A stretch of DNA of 64,000 nt from Pseudalkalibacillus decolorationis. GTDB lineage: Bacteria > Bacillota > Bacilli > Bacillales > Fictibacillaceae. Below the pieces are notes generated by a model. The model did not search any database. It was given only the letters and a program-made list of their open reading frames with translations, and had not been told where the DNA came from. The DNA lies in assembly GCF_024609785.1 (NCBI RefSeq), contig NZ_JANHJQ010000013.1, positions 62,001 through 126,000 on the forward strand, read 5' to 3'. Positions within the stretch are counted from its first letter, which is position 1; each line of letters begins with the position of its first letter. Position numbers and translations under genes: made by a program. Shown piece by piece: positions 7,787-16,228 of the stretch.

Positions 7787-8209
7787 CTACTTGCGGCGAT
7801 ACTTCCCCTTAGACTTCGATACTTTTTCTCTTCTTAATTTGTTGATTACATCAAAATTGAACCAAAAAAACAAAGAAGCTAAGGAAGAGAGGGTAATAAT
7901 TATTCCTCCAGTTGTTTTTGAAGCAGATGTTTGTCCGGTGATAATTATTAACGACATTAATAGGAAAACTATCGTCATTAAACTTAGCAAACCATAAATA
8001 AAGTACTTTCCTGGATAAGAAATATTGTATTTACTCATCCATTTTAAAAGTAAATAAACCATTAAGATATGTACTACAAATACTATGAATGCAACGCCAA
8101 GTTTGTCCTTATTCTGAAACAATTCCATTGTATCAGAAAAAAAGACTACCAAGAAAAAAAGGGAAAGGTATTGTATTATTTTTATAATTATTAATTTGAA
8201 CGCCTGCAT
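7787..8209 (-). CDS. Small membrane protein of unknown function in the LXG cluster
   Basis: The 140-residue product has four predicted membrane segments (about 9-27, 38-57, 70-91, 98-117) and a very basic tail, LRREKVSKSKGKYRRK, so it is an integral membrane protein with a cytoplasmic positive end. AGGAGGAATG is well placed before the ATG at 8209. It lies just after a membrane gene that ends at 8307 as read, or at 8228 if its frameshift is corrected; in the latter case the SD of this gene follows that stop directly. I do not recognise a family. By position it is a candidate immunity or accessory protein for the LXG toxin upstream. Confidence 0.7.
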   Translation of the reverse strand: MQAFKLIIIKIIQYLSLFFLVVFFSDTMELFQNKDKLGVAFIVFVVHILMVYLLLKWMSKYNISYPGKYFIYGLLSLMTIVFLLMSLIIITGQTSASKTTGGIIITLSSLASLFFWFNFDVINKLRREKVSKSKGKYRRK

Positions 8210-8227
8210 TATTTCATTCCTCCTGAC

Positions 8228-9431
8228 TTAAAATATGTAGGCATTTTTTTTCGCCTCAACTTCTTCAAAGTGTTCAATTAGGTACTTAATAATAGCGTCT
8301 ATATTATCAGCATGAAACGCGGTGTGATTCAGGTCCAAGTCGATAATCTTCAGTGGAAAAATGTAAATCGAGTGTGTGGATCATATTAAACATGTTTTTG
8401 ATCCAATGTTTTTTCTTATACTCTGTCATTTTCCTATAAAGTTCCTTATAAGTGGCGCTAGTAATAAGAAAATATGGGTATTGTTTTGGTTTTATTTTTT
8501 CTTTTATTACTATCTTTTGCTCATCTGTTAGATGTTCTTGTTTTAAAATCGAAATGCCAAGATCGCTAGCCTCAGTATAATATCCAATTTTATTGATCAT
8601 AACCTCAATTTCATCATCAGAAAGCTCATCGTTTAAATCTAAAATAATGACCTCGTACCGGAATTTAGGGTTGATAATGATTGGATTGTCATCCTCATTT
8701 AACTGTTCAGGAGAAATAGACTTCCTCTCCTTTTTTGGTAAATCTAATTCAGGGTATTTGTCTTTTAATGCTTGTTTATTTTTTACCAGAAAATAATATT
8801 GATGGATGTATTTTATACAAAAGATCGGGTAAAGGATTAAGAAACACTCGCCTCCTAAAAGAATTAGAGCACCTGTGTAATTACCATAAATTACTGGAAG
8901 TACAAATTGCACAGAATAGAATAGTAGAACAGGAGAAATAGCAAATAATATAGTCCAATTCTTTCTCGAACCATCATTAGGTAATTTCACCTTGCCATTG
9001 ACATATAAAAGATGAAAGGATTGTATATAAATAATGCTAAGAACAAATAGAAAGAATGCACTATAAAAGAAGGTAAATGTGCGAAGCCCCATAATATAGT
9101 ACAAAACTTCTTGTATAACAAGGAACATAATAAAGGATGTAAAGAGACCCCAAGTACCAAAAAATAAATAAAAGGACATTTCAAAACGGTATGGAGCAAT
9201 TATATACAATAATGCCCAGACATTAATGATAACCCCTAGGACTAATCCAAACGGTAATGCAAACGTTAACTGAGAGGGAATAAGCAAACAATAAAGACCG
9301 AACAAATCGGTGAAAATTAGAACAAATAAAATGACCTTTTTTCGGATTTCACTTGGATGTTCATCAATTGATAGATATTTATCATAAATTTCTTTATTCA
9401 ACAAAAGCCCCTGCCTTTTTAAAAATCTCAC
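8228..9431 (-). pseudogene. Multi-pass membrane protein with a soluble C-terminal domain, apparently frameshifted near its 3' end
   Basis: As read, the frame 9431 to 8307 gives 374 aa with about seven membrane segments in the first 210 residues and a charged cytoplasmic domain after that. The last residues (STEDYRLGPESHRVSC) look wrong. If one base is removed from the A5 run at 8357-8361 (T5 in the mRNA), the frame continues HFPLKIIDLDLNHTAFHADN then IDAIIKYLIEHFEEVEAKKN to a TAA at 8230-8228, giving about 400 aa and ending right at the SD of the next gene. So it is either a real frameshift mutation or a sequence error. The start is uncertain: GTG 9431 has no SD, while TTG at 9401 follows AGGCAGGGG. 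No family is recognised; it may be an immunity or accessory protein. Confidence 0.65.
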
Positions 9432-9565
9432 TAGCTTTGCATTGATTTAATCTGAATTGGTATCAATATTACTCAATTTTTTCTACTTAAAAAATTATTT
9501 CAATCAAAGATTATTGTCGGTTAAATCCAAGATCTATTTTATTTTAAGGATGTACTGTACATAAA

Positions 9566-9600
9566 ATTGAGACCTGTATTAGAATACAAGTCTCACCTTT
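9566..9600. terminator. Bidirectional terminator closing the LXG core operon
   Basis: GAGACCTGTATT (9569-9580) pairs with AATACAAGTCTC (9583-9594), with flanking A and T tracts on both sides (AAAATT before, CCTTTTAAAA after). It follows the last DUF5085-like gene on the minus strand, so the two membrane genes further downstream need their own promoter or readthrough. Confidence 0.82.
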
Positions 9601-9618
9601 TAAAATATAATTGTTTCT

Positions 9619-10059
9619 CTACACCGATACACCCACTTTTATAAAAACATACTGGAGTGTATCGTCGCCTGTTATGATATGAAAGAAGGGTGTTACCTGG
9701 TTTAGATTTTGTTTTTCGATATACTCTAACAACATGTAGTAAGCTACTTCCGTATTCTTTTCAAATTGATCATATAAACAGATTGAAATCATATCTTCAA
9801 TAGAGTAGTAGCTATGAAAATACATATCTTTATTTAGTTTTATGCTGTCTTCTTTTATTGACATGAAAAAATCGGCATCTACGACTTCATCCATCGGTAC
9901 ATTGTTCATTGAATAGAATAACGGCCCTTTGATCGTTGCTTTTTGTTGTACCAATTCATTCAGAAAGCGTTTTATAACATCATCAATATCGTTGTAATGG
10001 AAACGATACTTTTTTGAAACAACATTTGTAAAACGGATAGAGTCATTTGGATTGATCAT
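9619..10059 (-). CDS. DUF5085-family protein (LXG-cluster accessory)
   Basis: The 146-residue soluble protein begins MINPNDSIRFTNVVSKKYRF and contains IKGPLFYSMNNVP and FFHIITGDDTLQYVFIKVGV. This layout (N-terminal strand, GPLFYS motif, acidic centre, hydrophobic terminal strand) is that of DUF5085, a GyrI-like small fold found beside LXG toxins in Bacillus. The gene follows its paralogue with one base between stop and start. A role as chaperone or adaptor is inferred from context, not shown. Two tandem copies suggest duplication or heterodimer formation. Confidence 0.72.
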   Translation of the reverse strand: MINPNDSIRFTNVVSKKYRFHYNDIDDVIKRFLNELVQQKATIKGPLFYSMNNVPMDEVVDADFFMSIKEDSIKLNKDMYFHSYYSIEDMISICLYDQFEKNTEVAYYMLLEYIEKQNLNQVTPFFHIITGDDTLQYVFIKVGVSV

Positions 10060-10060
10060 C

Positions 10061-10510
10061 TTACCCCTCCTTTACGATTGGAGAGTAAATATCAATGATC
10101 CCATCCCCGTACACGTCTAAATAAATGTTGTAGAATGGCTCTTCTAATTCCAACTTAAATGCTTCGGCACTGGCTCGAAGCAATTCGTTAGACTCTTCAA
10201 TGTCATCGTCTAAGTCGGCATGTCTTAGCGTTAAACCATCATCAAATTTCCATTCTTCGTAAAAACGATATTTGTCGTTTTTATCAATTTGTAAAGGTAC
10301 ATTTACTGGTAAATAGAAGGTGTAATCAGCTTCATTAGCCGTTTTATCAAAATTGGAGATTTTGAAAATCAATGGGCCTGTACAGTAAAGCCCATTCTTA
10401 ATAATTGCATTTCTAAATTCCCTTGCTGTATAGAACCATTCATCTGTTTTACACCTAGATGTTGTACTGATCACATTGTGAAAAGCGATTGGAGCCCTCT
10501 TTATTTTCAT
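10061..10510 (-). CDS. DUF5085-family protein (LXG-cluster accessory), paralogue
   Basis: The 149-residue protein shares the plan of the next gene: KRAPIAFHNVISTTSRCKTD, then YCTGPLIFKISNFDK (the GPLxF motif), a YxFYLPVNVPLQID strand, and FYNIYLDVYGDGIIDIYSPI at the end. Identity between the two paralogues looks low outside these positions. The ATG overlaps the TGA of the membrane gene upstream (ATGA), so translation is coupled. Together with the LXG gene and the membrane gene it forms one tight operon. Function unproven; a toxin-delivery chaperone is the simplest reading. Confidence 0.7.
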   Translation of the reverse strand: MKIKRAPIAFHNVISTTSRCKTDEWFYTAREFRNAIIKNGLYCTGPLIFKISNFDKTANEADYTFYLPVNVPLQIDKNDKYRFYEEWKFDDGLTLRHADLDDDIEESNELLRASAEAFKLELEEPFYNIYLDVYGDGIIDIYSPIVKEG

Positions 10511-11349
10511 CTCTTTCTTCCCCCAGCCCTTTTTTTCCTAGTATCCTTCTTATTCATCTTTGTTTGTTTTGTTTGCTTGTTGCCCGAATGAGAATTCCCT
10601 GAATCTTTTAAGCGGTTTGGCATTGGGACATGAAACGATTCAAACCTGAATTTACAATATGTAAGTAGAAAAAACTCCGGCCATGCGAAAGCAATTGCGT
10701 ATTGGAGAGAAACACAAAGGAAAAGAAAGAAAAACAACTCAATCATAGTTCCAAAATTATTTGGTGTATTGGAAAGCGTTCTTACAATCGCTCCTCCTAG
10801 CATTGTAGCACCGAATATGATGGGCAGACTAACATGTGCTTTTGATTGTTTAAAATTGTACAATCCTCTGCCGTCTTTACGTAACTCACCTTTTTGAACT
10901 CTTTTAATTCCTCTAATTGTTGATATAATCAAGTAGATAAGTCCACCTAATGCTAAGAATATTGCTGTAGTTGTCATAAAATTTGGTGCATCTCTATCTT
11001 CACAAAGTAGGAAATAAACTGGGTAGATATCAACTGATAATTTCAGTGAAAAAATACTTAACAAAACGCATTGTAATTTTTGGTATTTATAATAATTTTT
11101 TTCAGAGGTAAAAAAAACTGCAACAATAAATTGAATGACTAAAAAGGCAATCAGGACTTTAACAATAATTGGCCAGATGGGATTATTCACATAAATGCTG
11201 TAACCAGATCCAAAATTAACTACTGCAGTCATTATCCCACTGATTATGAATGCTGCCCAAAAAAATACAGGAATTCTGTCTGGACTTAACCGATCTATTG
11301 AAACTATGTCTATCTTATAAAAATCCTCTTCACTACATTGCTTTAACAT
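10507..11349 (-). CDS. Membrane protein directly after the LXG toxin gene (immunity candidate)
   Basis: The 280-residue protein has five to six membrane segments (about 26-48, 58-79, 88-108, 125-146, 178-198, 208-230) and a hydrophilic, Lys/Arg-rich tail ending TRKKRAGGRKR. ATG 11349 is chosen because GTGGAGGAAG precedes it; the longer open frame starts with TTG 11370 inside the toxin gene and has no SD. The SD overlaps the toxin stop, so the two proteins are made in coupled fashion, as expected for a toxin and its immunity partner. A membrane location suits protection from a membrane-acting glycine-zipper toxin. No family is recognised with certainty. Confidence 0.72.
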   Translation of the reverse strand: MLKQCSEEDFYKIDIVSIDRLSPDRIPVFFWAAFIISGIMTAVVNFGSGYSIYVNNPIWPIIVKVLIAFLVIQFIVAVFFTSEKNYYKYQKLQCVLLSIFSLKLSVDIYPVYFLLCEDRDAPNFMTTTAIFLALGGLIYLIISTIRGIKRVQKGELRKDGRGLYNFKQSKAHVSLPIIFGATMLGGAIVRTLSNTPNNFGTMIELFFFLFLCVSLQYAIAFAWPEFFLLTYCKFRFESFHVPMPNRLKDSGNSHSGNKQTKQTKMNKKDTRKKRAGGRKR

Positions 11350-11363
11350 ACTAACTTCCTCCA

Positions 11364-12869
11364 CTACCAAAATATACTATCGAGCTTATCCCCAACACTT
11401 TCGATGCAATCCCCTAGTTCATCCACAGCTTTGTTGGCTAATTTTTTCGTATGGTCAACAATACTTTCTGGTGGATCACCAAATTTCACGTTGACTGCAG
11501 CATAGACTCCTGCCCCTACAATAGCACCTACGACTGTACCTGCAGGCGGTAAGAAGAAGGAACCTGCTGCTGCACCTGCGCCCATGGCTGCTGCGCCCGC
11601 ACCTACATCAACTGTCGTATCAACTAGAAATTCCTTGGTTTGTTTTCCACTAAAACTTAATTCACCTATGTTTTCATCATAGAAACTACTCCTTGCGTTA
11701 TCATATACATCAAGTCCAATTCCTAGTATACCAGCACCTTTACCGAATTTGGTCAACTTGGAAGCATCTGTCCAACCTTTAAAGCTTTCCCATACCTTCA
11801 TTTCGCCTTTAAAGGTGTCTTTGGCTACCTTCATAGCTGGTTCATCTAGGCGCTTGATGTAGCCCCCCATATCGTCGAAGTTACTGTTAATAAATTTATT
11901 ACTACTGGATTTAATTCTTTTTGATTTTCTTTGATCGTATAGTAGTACACCGTCATTGACTAGCCCTGTAACATATTGACGGCTCCACTTCCCTGTTCCA
12001 CCCATATGTTTTTTAAGTAGTTTACGATATTTTTCGTAATCATGTAAATTATTTATTTCCCCGCCTTTGATTTTTATAAATATCTTTCCATCTTTCTTAA
12101 ATAATTTAAAGCTCAGGTCACCTGTTTTTAACAGTTTACCAGAATTCGCTATAGCCCCAGAAAAGCTTATCGTTGTATTCCTAAGTAAGGTGACTAGACC
12201 GTATTCTTCAATCATTTCCTCTAACGTATCCGGTTTAAGGGCTTCTCCCACTTCTGTTAGTTCTTTTTTACTTAGGTAAATCCCGTTTCCTGTCCAGCCT
12301 TGAATTTTTCCAGTGAAACTTTTCGCTTCCTGCAAATCATTAGCAGGGGATTCCAGGGTAGATGTACTATTTCCATCCACACTTCTTAAGTCGTTGGTCG
12401 TTTTTTGATTGTGTTGCTTAGAATTACTTATAGATGTATCAAATTGTGTCGTATTAATCGGGATAACGGAGACTAAATCATTTACTGTATTCAATTGACC
12501 ATTAATGTTTTCTACGATGTCATGAGTAAGTTGTTCTACATTAGTAATCCCGTTTCTGACATCTTGTTCAATAAAGTCTTCCCGAACGAGCCCATCATTT
12601 GATTCATAACGCTCAACGATTCCTTTAATATCATTCAACTGCTGGATATAGTTTTCTAGAAAGTCCTTAATTAACAAAAGAGCAGGGGTTTGAACAACCA
12701 TAAAGTGTTCTCGAATTGCATTTCCACCCTCACCCTTTAAAGCGTCTTCTAAATCGGTCACTTTTTTTATCGCTTTTAAAATGTTGATAAGCTGTTCTTT
12801 CTCTTCTTCTTTTTTTCTTATTATAAGATCAATCCCACTAGAGACTTCGGATACTTTCAATACTTTCAT
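11364..12869 (-). CDS. LXG-domain type VII secretion toxin with C-terminal glycine zipper
   Basis: The 501-residue protein has an N-terminal LXG domain (about 1-205), all helical, with the LKG triplet at 44-46. A linker with low-complexity STSTLESPAND follows, then a variable domain. Near the C-terminus, about 421-458, it has the small-residue run VGAGAAAMGAGAAAG...GTVVGAIVGAGVYAAV, a glycine-zipper membrane segment. LXG proteins are exported by the ESX/Yuk type VII system with two small helical partners, and glycine-zipper LXG effectors such as streptococcal TelE permeabilise membranes. So this is predicted to be an interbacterial toxin acting on membranes, not a nuclease. The secretion machinery itself is not in the window. 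Confidence 0.86.
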   Translation of the reverse strand: MKVLKVSEVSSGIDLIIRKKEEEKEQLINILKAIKKVTDLEDALKGEGGNAIREHFMVVQTPALLLIKDFLENYIQQLNDIKGIVERYESNDGLVREDFIEQDVRNGITNVEQLTHDIVENINGQLNTVNDLVSVIPINTTQFDTSISNSKQHNQKTTNDLRSVDGNSTSTLESPANDLQEAKSFTGKIQGWTGNGIYLSKKELTEVGEALKPDTLEEMIEEYGLVTLLRNTTISFSGAIANSGKLLKTGDLSFKLFKKDGKIFIKIKGGEINNLHDYEKYRKLLKKHMGGTGKWSRQYVTGLVNDGVLLYDQRKSKRIKSSSNKFINSNFDDMGGYIKRLDEPAMKVAKDTFKGEMKVWESFKGWTDASKLTKFGKGAGILGIGLDVYDNARSSFYDENIGELSFSGKQTKEFLVDTTVDVGAGAAAMGAGAAAGSFFLPPAGTVVGAIVGAGVYAAVNVKFGDPPESIVDHTKKLANKAVDELGDCIESVGDKLDSIFW

Positions 12870-12916
12870 AGTCCGGACTCCTTATATATATTTACACCGC
12901 ATTTTCTTTTAATACC

Positions 12917-13201
12917 TTATCGAACTGGACCCTTCTTAATGTCGTTAGCAATGTTCTCCTCACACTGGATAAAGGAGCTAACACTTGACCATGCATCACT
13001 CTCTGCTTTTATTAGAAGAGTTTTGTATTGATTAATTGTTTCATAGTATGTAGCTTCAATTTCTTCTATCTTTTGTATGAAATCTAGTTTAGATTCGTTG
13101 AATTCTAGATTCGGCTTCACGGTATCTAACTCGTTAGTTCTTGATTTGAGGTCATTGAAGACCGGTTCTACTGTACTTTGTTCAATTTTAATTTCTGGCA
13201 T
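12917..13201 (-). CDS. YwqI/DUF5344-family LXG partner protein
   Basis: This 94-residue, fully helical acidic protein starts MPEIKIEQSTVEPVFNDLKS and has heptad-like spacing to near residue 80. Its size, position between a DUF5082-like gene and an LXG gene, and the opening EIKxExSxxE pattern match YwqI (DUF5344/TIGR04197-type). Such proteins bind the LXG helical stalk and carry part of the export signal for the type VII apparatus. AGGGGTTG precedes the ATG. The gap to the toxin gene is 47 nt, within one operon. Confidence 0.8.
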   Translation of the reverse strand: MPEIKIEQSTVEPVFNDLKSRTNELDTVKPNLEFNESKLDFIQKIEEIEATYYETINQYKTLLIKAESDAWSSVSSFIQCEENIANDIKKGPVR

Positions 13202-13224
13202 TTAGACAACCCCTGTCATTCACT

Positions 13225-13611
13225 TTAAAATTGACTGATTCTGTAGTTCTTAGATGTGATGCTATTGGAATAACCGCTGTTCGCACTCTCTAGCTGGGCT
13301 ATTTTCCCCTCAATCTCTGACAAAATGTCCTCAACTTGTTGGGTAATAATCGCCATATATGATTGCTCTATATTCGTACGTACGTTTAAAAACTCAGTTG
13401 CATGTTTCCCGGCCCAAGTAGATGGAGAAAGTTCGGGGTCAGAAATAAGCTTTTTATGTGCGGAAAGATCCCCATGTTCATTTGTTATGTAATCTCTTGC
13501 TTGTCTTAACCGCTGCAATTTTTCCTGGTTTGCTTGCATATTATTTTGAAGAACGGAAATGTCACTTCTCAAATTCGCAATTAATCGTTCATTTTCCAAC
13601 AATTTGTTCAC
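13225..13611 (-). CDS. YwqH/DUF5082-family WXG-like LXG partner protein
   Basis: The 128-residue helical hairpin protein carries a turn motif STWAGKHATEF (Trp66-Ala67-Gly68), the WXG-type bend also present in B. subtilis YwqH (HWTGTKADDF). Long helices flank it on both sides. It is the first gene of the operon, followed by the YwqI-like partner and the LXG toxin, the same order as ywqH-ywqI-ywqJ. It should pair with the LXG domain before secretion. The start is either GTG 13611 or TTG 13602; GAGGTG overlaps the first and is better spaced for the second. Confidence 0.8.
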   Translation of the reverse strand: MNKLLENERLIANLRSDISVLQNNMQANQEKLQRLRQARDYITNEHGDLSAHKKLISDPELSPSTWAGKHATEFLNVRTNIEQSYMAIITQQVEDILSEIEGKIAQLESANSGYSNSITSKNYRISQF

Positions 13612-13639
13612 CTCACTTTGGTGATTTAGTACCTATCTA

Positions 13640-13668
13640 ATTGTACACATTTGGTTCGAGTAAATAAA
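13640..13668 (-). promoter_or_regulatory. Putative promoter of the LXG operon
   Basis: Reading the minus strand, TTTATT (13668-13663), 17 nt, TACAAT (13645-13640) gives a fair -10 and a weak -35. It lies about 30 nt before the first start codon. No operator repeat was noticed. Confidence 0.4.
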
Positions 13669-13781
13669 CCATAAAAAGGAAAAAAGATGTCTGTTTGGGT
13701 GAATATCATGGATATTGCAGTATAATGAACTTATTACAAGGTTAAGTTTGTTTATTTCTACCAGAATAGAGGTGGTGGTAT

Positions 13782-13874
13782 ATGAGAAATCGATTACTTA
13801 AGAGATTGTCCTATCTGTATTCTGGTGAATTAGCAGCGATCATAGTCTTTATTTTTACCAGCTATGTTGCATAG
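13782..13874 (+). CDS. Possible 30-residue membrane peptide
   Basis: ATG 13782 is preceded by AGAGGTGGTGG and opens a 30-codon frame: a basic head (MRNRLLKRLSYLYSG) then one hydrophobic segment (ELAAIIVFIFTSYVA). A single-pass small membrane protein is plausible. It lies alone in the 13612-14071 interval and no terminator follows it. No family is known to me. The remainder of the interval holds the LXG promoter and the upstream region of the dehydrogenase. Confidence 0.4.
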   Translation: MRNRLLKRLSYLYSGELAAIIVFIFTSYVA

Positions 13875-14071
13875 AGAAGAAGTTGAAGAAGGCAAGCTTA
13901 AGAAAAGATTTTGAGAGATTAAAAAGATAGTCGGGGAATAATAATTAATGAACCTAGAACTTAATGAAACAGGCCGGACCAAAATGTTTTAGAATAACAT
14001 TCAAGGGTATATATAATTGGGGATAAACTAATAACAAATTATTCTACTCACAAAGAAAGGAATTATTAAAT

Positions 14072-15496
14072 ATGCGTAATGAACTTAAACACTATATTAA
14101 TGGGGAATGGGTCGAATCTACTGGTACTGAAACGATGGAAGTTATTAATCCTGCAACTGAAGAAGTTATAGGTCACATTAGCTTGGGAACAAAAGAAGAC
14201 TTGGATCTTGCAGTACAAGCAGCACGCGAAGCTTTCCCATCCTTCTCCCAAACATCAAAAGAATACCGTATTGATTTGTTAGAAAAGATTGCGGATGAAT
14301 ATGAGAAACGTAAAGATGATCTCATTGAAGTGATTACAGAGGAACTTGGCTCTCCGCTTTCCATTTCTGAAAAGGTTCACTATATGATGGGTTATACTCA
14401 TTTTAAGCAAGCAGCCAAAGAACTAAGAGACTTTTCTTTCATAGAGAAACGCGGCAATTCGACAATAATAAAGGAAACAATTGGTGTCAGTGGACTGATT
14501 ACACCTTGGAATTTCCCGACTAATCAGACTTCCACCAAAATTGCAGGCGCGTTTGCCGCAGGTAGCCCAGTTGTTTTAAAACCAGCGGAAATCACTCCGT
14601 ATGCGGCGATTATCCTTGCTGAAATTTTCGAAGCGGCTGGCCTTCCTAAAGGTGCATTCAACCTTGTCAATGGTACTGGTGATGTGATTGGAAATGGCAT
14701 CAGTTCACACCCAGACATTGATTTTGTTTCCTTTACGGGTTCAGGTGCTGTTGGACAAAAGGTCATGGAGAATGCAGCTAAAACAATTAAGAAAGTAGCA
14801 CTTGAACTTGGTGGTAAGTCACCACTTATTGTTCTAGAAGATGCCGACATCAAAAAAGCGGCGAAAATTGCTGCTTCACATATCGCCTTGAATACAGGGC
14901 AAGTTTGTACAGCTGCCACACGTATCCTAGTACCTAACTCTATCAAGGAGCAATTTGAGGAAGCTGTTAAAGCAGTCTTGCCAAATTTCCCTGTTGGCGA
15001 TCCACAAAAAGAAACATTTATCGGTCCCCTAGTTGCAAAAAAACAATGGGATAGGGTTCAGGAGTACATTGAAAAGGGTATTGAGGAAGGCGCAACATTA
15101 CTCACCGGCGGTACAGGTAAGCCAGAAGGACTTGATAAAGGTTATTTTGTCAAACCAACCGTTTTCACCGATGTTAAAAATGACATGATCATCGCACAAG
15201 AAGAAATCTTTGGTCCTGTCATGTCTATTATCACATATGACACCGTTGATGAAGCGATTGAGATTGCCAACGATACCGTGTATGGTTTAGCGGGTTATGT
15301 GGTCGGTGAAGATCCTGAGACTTTGCAAAAGGTTGCATCAAGCATTCGCGCTGGTCAGATTACAGTGAACAAGGCTAAACCGGACTTTTCTGCACCATTT
15401 GGTGGCTTCAAGCAATCCGGAATCGGCAGAGAGTGGGGTAACTTTGGGATTGAGGAATATCTCGAACCCAAAGCCATTATGGGTATGCCTTCATAA
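14072..15496 (+). CDS. NAD(P)-dependent aldehyde dehydrogenase family protein
   Basis: The 474-residue enzyme has the full ALDH layout: TPWNFPTNQ in the cofactor cleft (about 146), VLKPAEITP (about 170), [10 protein letters not shown] (about 225), ELGGKSP with the general-base Glu (about 249), catalytic Cys in [11 protein letters not shown] (about 283) and [10 protein letters not shown] (about 384). It oxidises an aldehyde to its acid in the cytoplasm. Similar Bacillus and Staphylococcus proteins (AldA/AldX group) have poorly defined substrates. GAAAGGAATT is the SD before ATG. It is monocistronic and ends at a strong terminator. No neighbouring alcohol dehydrogenase or regulator gives a pathway. 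Confidence 0.88.
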   Translation: MRNELKHYINGEWVESTGTETMEVINPATEEVIGHISLGTKEDLDLAVQAAREAFPSFSQTSKEYRIDLLEKIADEYEKRKDDLIEVITEELGSPLSISEKVHYMMGYTHFKQAAKELRDFSFIEKRGNSTIIKETIGVSGLITPWNFPTNQTSTKIAGAFAAGSPVVLKPAEITPYAAIILAEIFEAAGLPKGAFNLVNGTGDVIGNGISSHPDIDFVSFTGSGAVGQKVMENAAKTIKKVALELGGKSPLIVLEDADIKKAAKIAASHIALNTGQVCTAATRILVPNSIKEQFEEAVKAVLPNFPVGDPQKETFIGPLVAKKQWDRVQEYIEKGIEEGATLLTGGTGKPEGLDKGYFVKPTVFTDVKNDMIIAQEEIFGPVMSIITYDTVDEAIEIANDTVYGLAGYVVGEDPETLQKVASSIRAGQITVNKAKPDFSAPFGGFKQSGIGREWGNFGIEEYLEPKAIMGMPS

Positions 15497-15518
15497 AACA
15501 ATTAAATTAAAGATGGTT

Positions 15519-15548
15519 AGACCGAGTAGATTGTCTACTCGGTCTTTT
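15519..15548 (+). terminator. Rho-independent terminator after the aldehyde dehydrogenase
   Basis: AGACCGAGTAGA-TTG-TCTACTCGGTCT is a perfect 12-bp stem followed by TTT. Confidence 0.92.
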
Positions 15549-15639
15549 GGTGTGCCTAGCGGTTGCAGTCAACAGTCTAGTTGGTTCAAATCCGTGGAAT
15601 GCGGTGTATTTAAAATCGCTCCGATAATCTATAGTTGCA

Positions 15640-15777
15640 TATTAATTAAAAGAGAAGCATGAAACCACATTTGAATTAAAAGGTGGAAAGAGCTGTCCGA
15701 AAAGTTATGTAAAGAGTCTAGGATATAGAAAAATGTTTTATGATCATACAACTGTAGATGGAAATAAAGCAGAATAA
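15640..15777 (+). pseudogene. Start-less coding remnant, unclassified
   Basis: A frame without start codon encodes KHETTFELKGGKSCPKSYVK followed by SLGYRKMFYDHTTVDGNKAE and a double stop (TAATAA at 15775-15780). The composition is protein-like and the double stop typical of a real gene end, so it is probably the 3' tail of a decayed gene. The family is not recognised. It belongs to the 15549-16420 stretch of eroded genes. Confidence 0.35.
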
Positions 15778-15924
15778 TAAGTCGAAAAAGGAAAGAGGAC
15801 TATAGTCACCCTCCTACCGATTTTTCATGTCGTAATTGTGGTGTTAAATCGTGATGTTTTTTTAACTCGATATGTGTGATTTATTAGTGGGATATGGCTA
15901 AAAGGGGAAATCGGAAGTCATAAG

Positions 15925-16120
15925 AGTTATGCAATTAAAGCAAGCGTGTAGGATAAGTTGTCCCTTGATCGCATCCCGGACGATTTAATTAATTTATCAT
16001 AATTCATTCCTTTTAACAGGAAACCATTTGCGCCATAAGCTAATCAAGATCAATAACAATTTGCAAACCTTCCTTCATGAGCGTCTGATCTTCAGCGATA
16101 AATATTGAATGCGCTTTCAT
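15925..16120 (-). pseudogene. Decayed NarL/LuxR-family response regulator (receiver domain fragments)
   Basis: On the minus strand ATG 16120, with GGAGAGAG before it, starts MKAHSIFIAEDQTLMKEGLQ then IVIDLD and a stop: the first beta strand, acidic pocket and helix 1 of a NarL-type receiver. After the stop, still on this strand, the translation ALAYGANGFLLKG-like (AYGANGFLLKGMNYDKLIKS) is the beta5-alpha5 region with the conserved Lys, and a further frameshift leads to VRDAIKGQLIL, the start of the linker. The phospho-acceptor Asp block and the HTH are missing. So the gene lost its centre by deletion and is broken by a stop and a frameshift. No partner kinase is nearby. Confidence 0.75.
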
Positions 16121-16228
16121 GAATTCTCTCTCCGTAGATGTTACTCGCAAAGCCTTGTTTATACATCTCTGTTTTTCTTGTTCCTAATGAATTATTTTAT
16201 GGTAATATGGTGCTAAGTTTTCTGTCTT

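Noticed and set aside
7758-7997. 79-aa plus-strand ORF
   Set aside because: Antisense to the membrane protein gene 7787-8209, which has a perfect SD and clear membrane helices.
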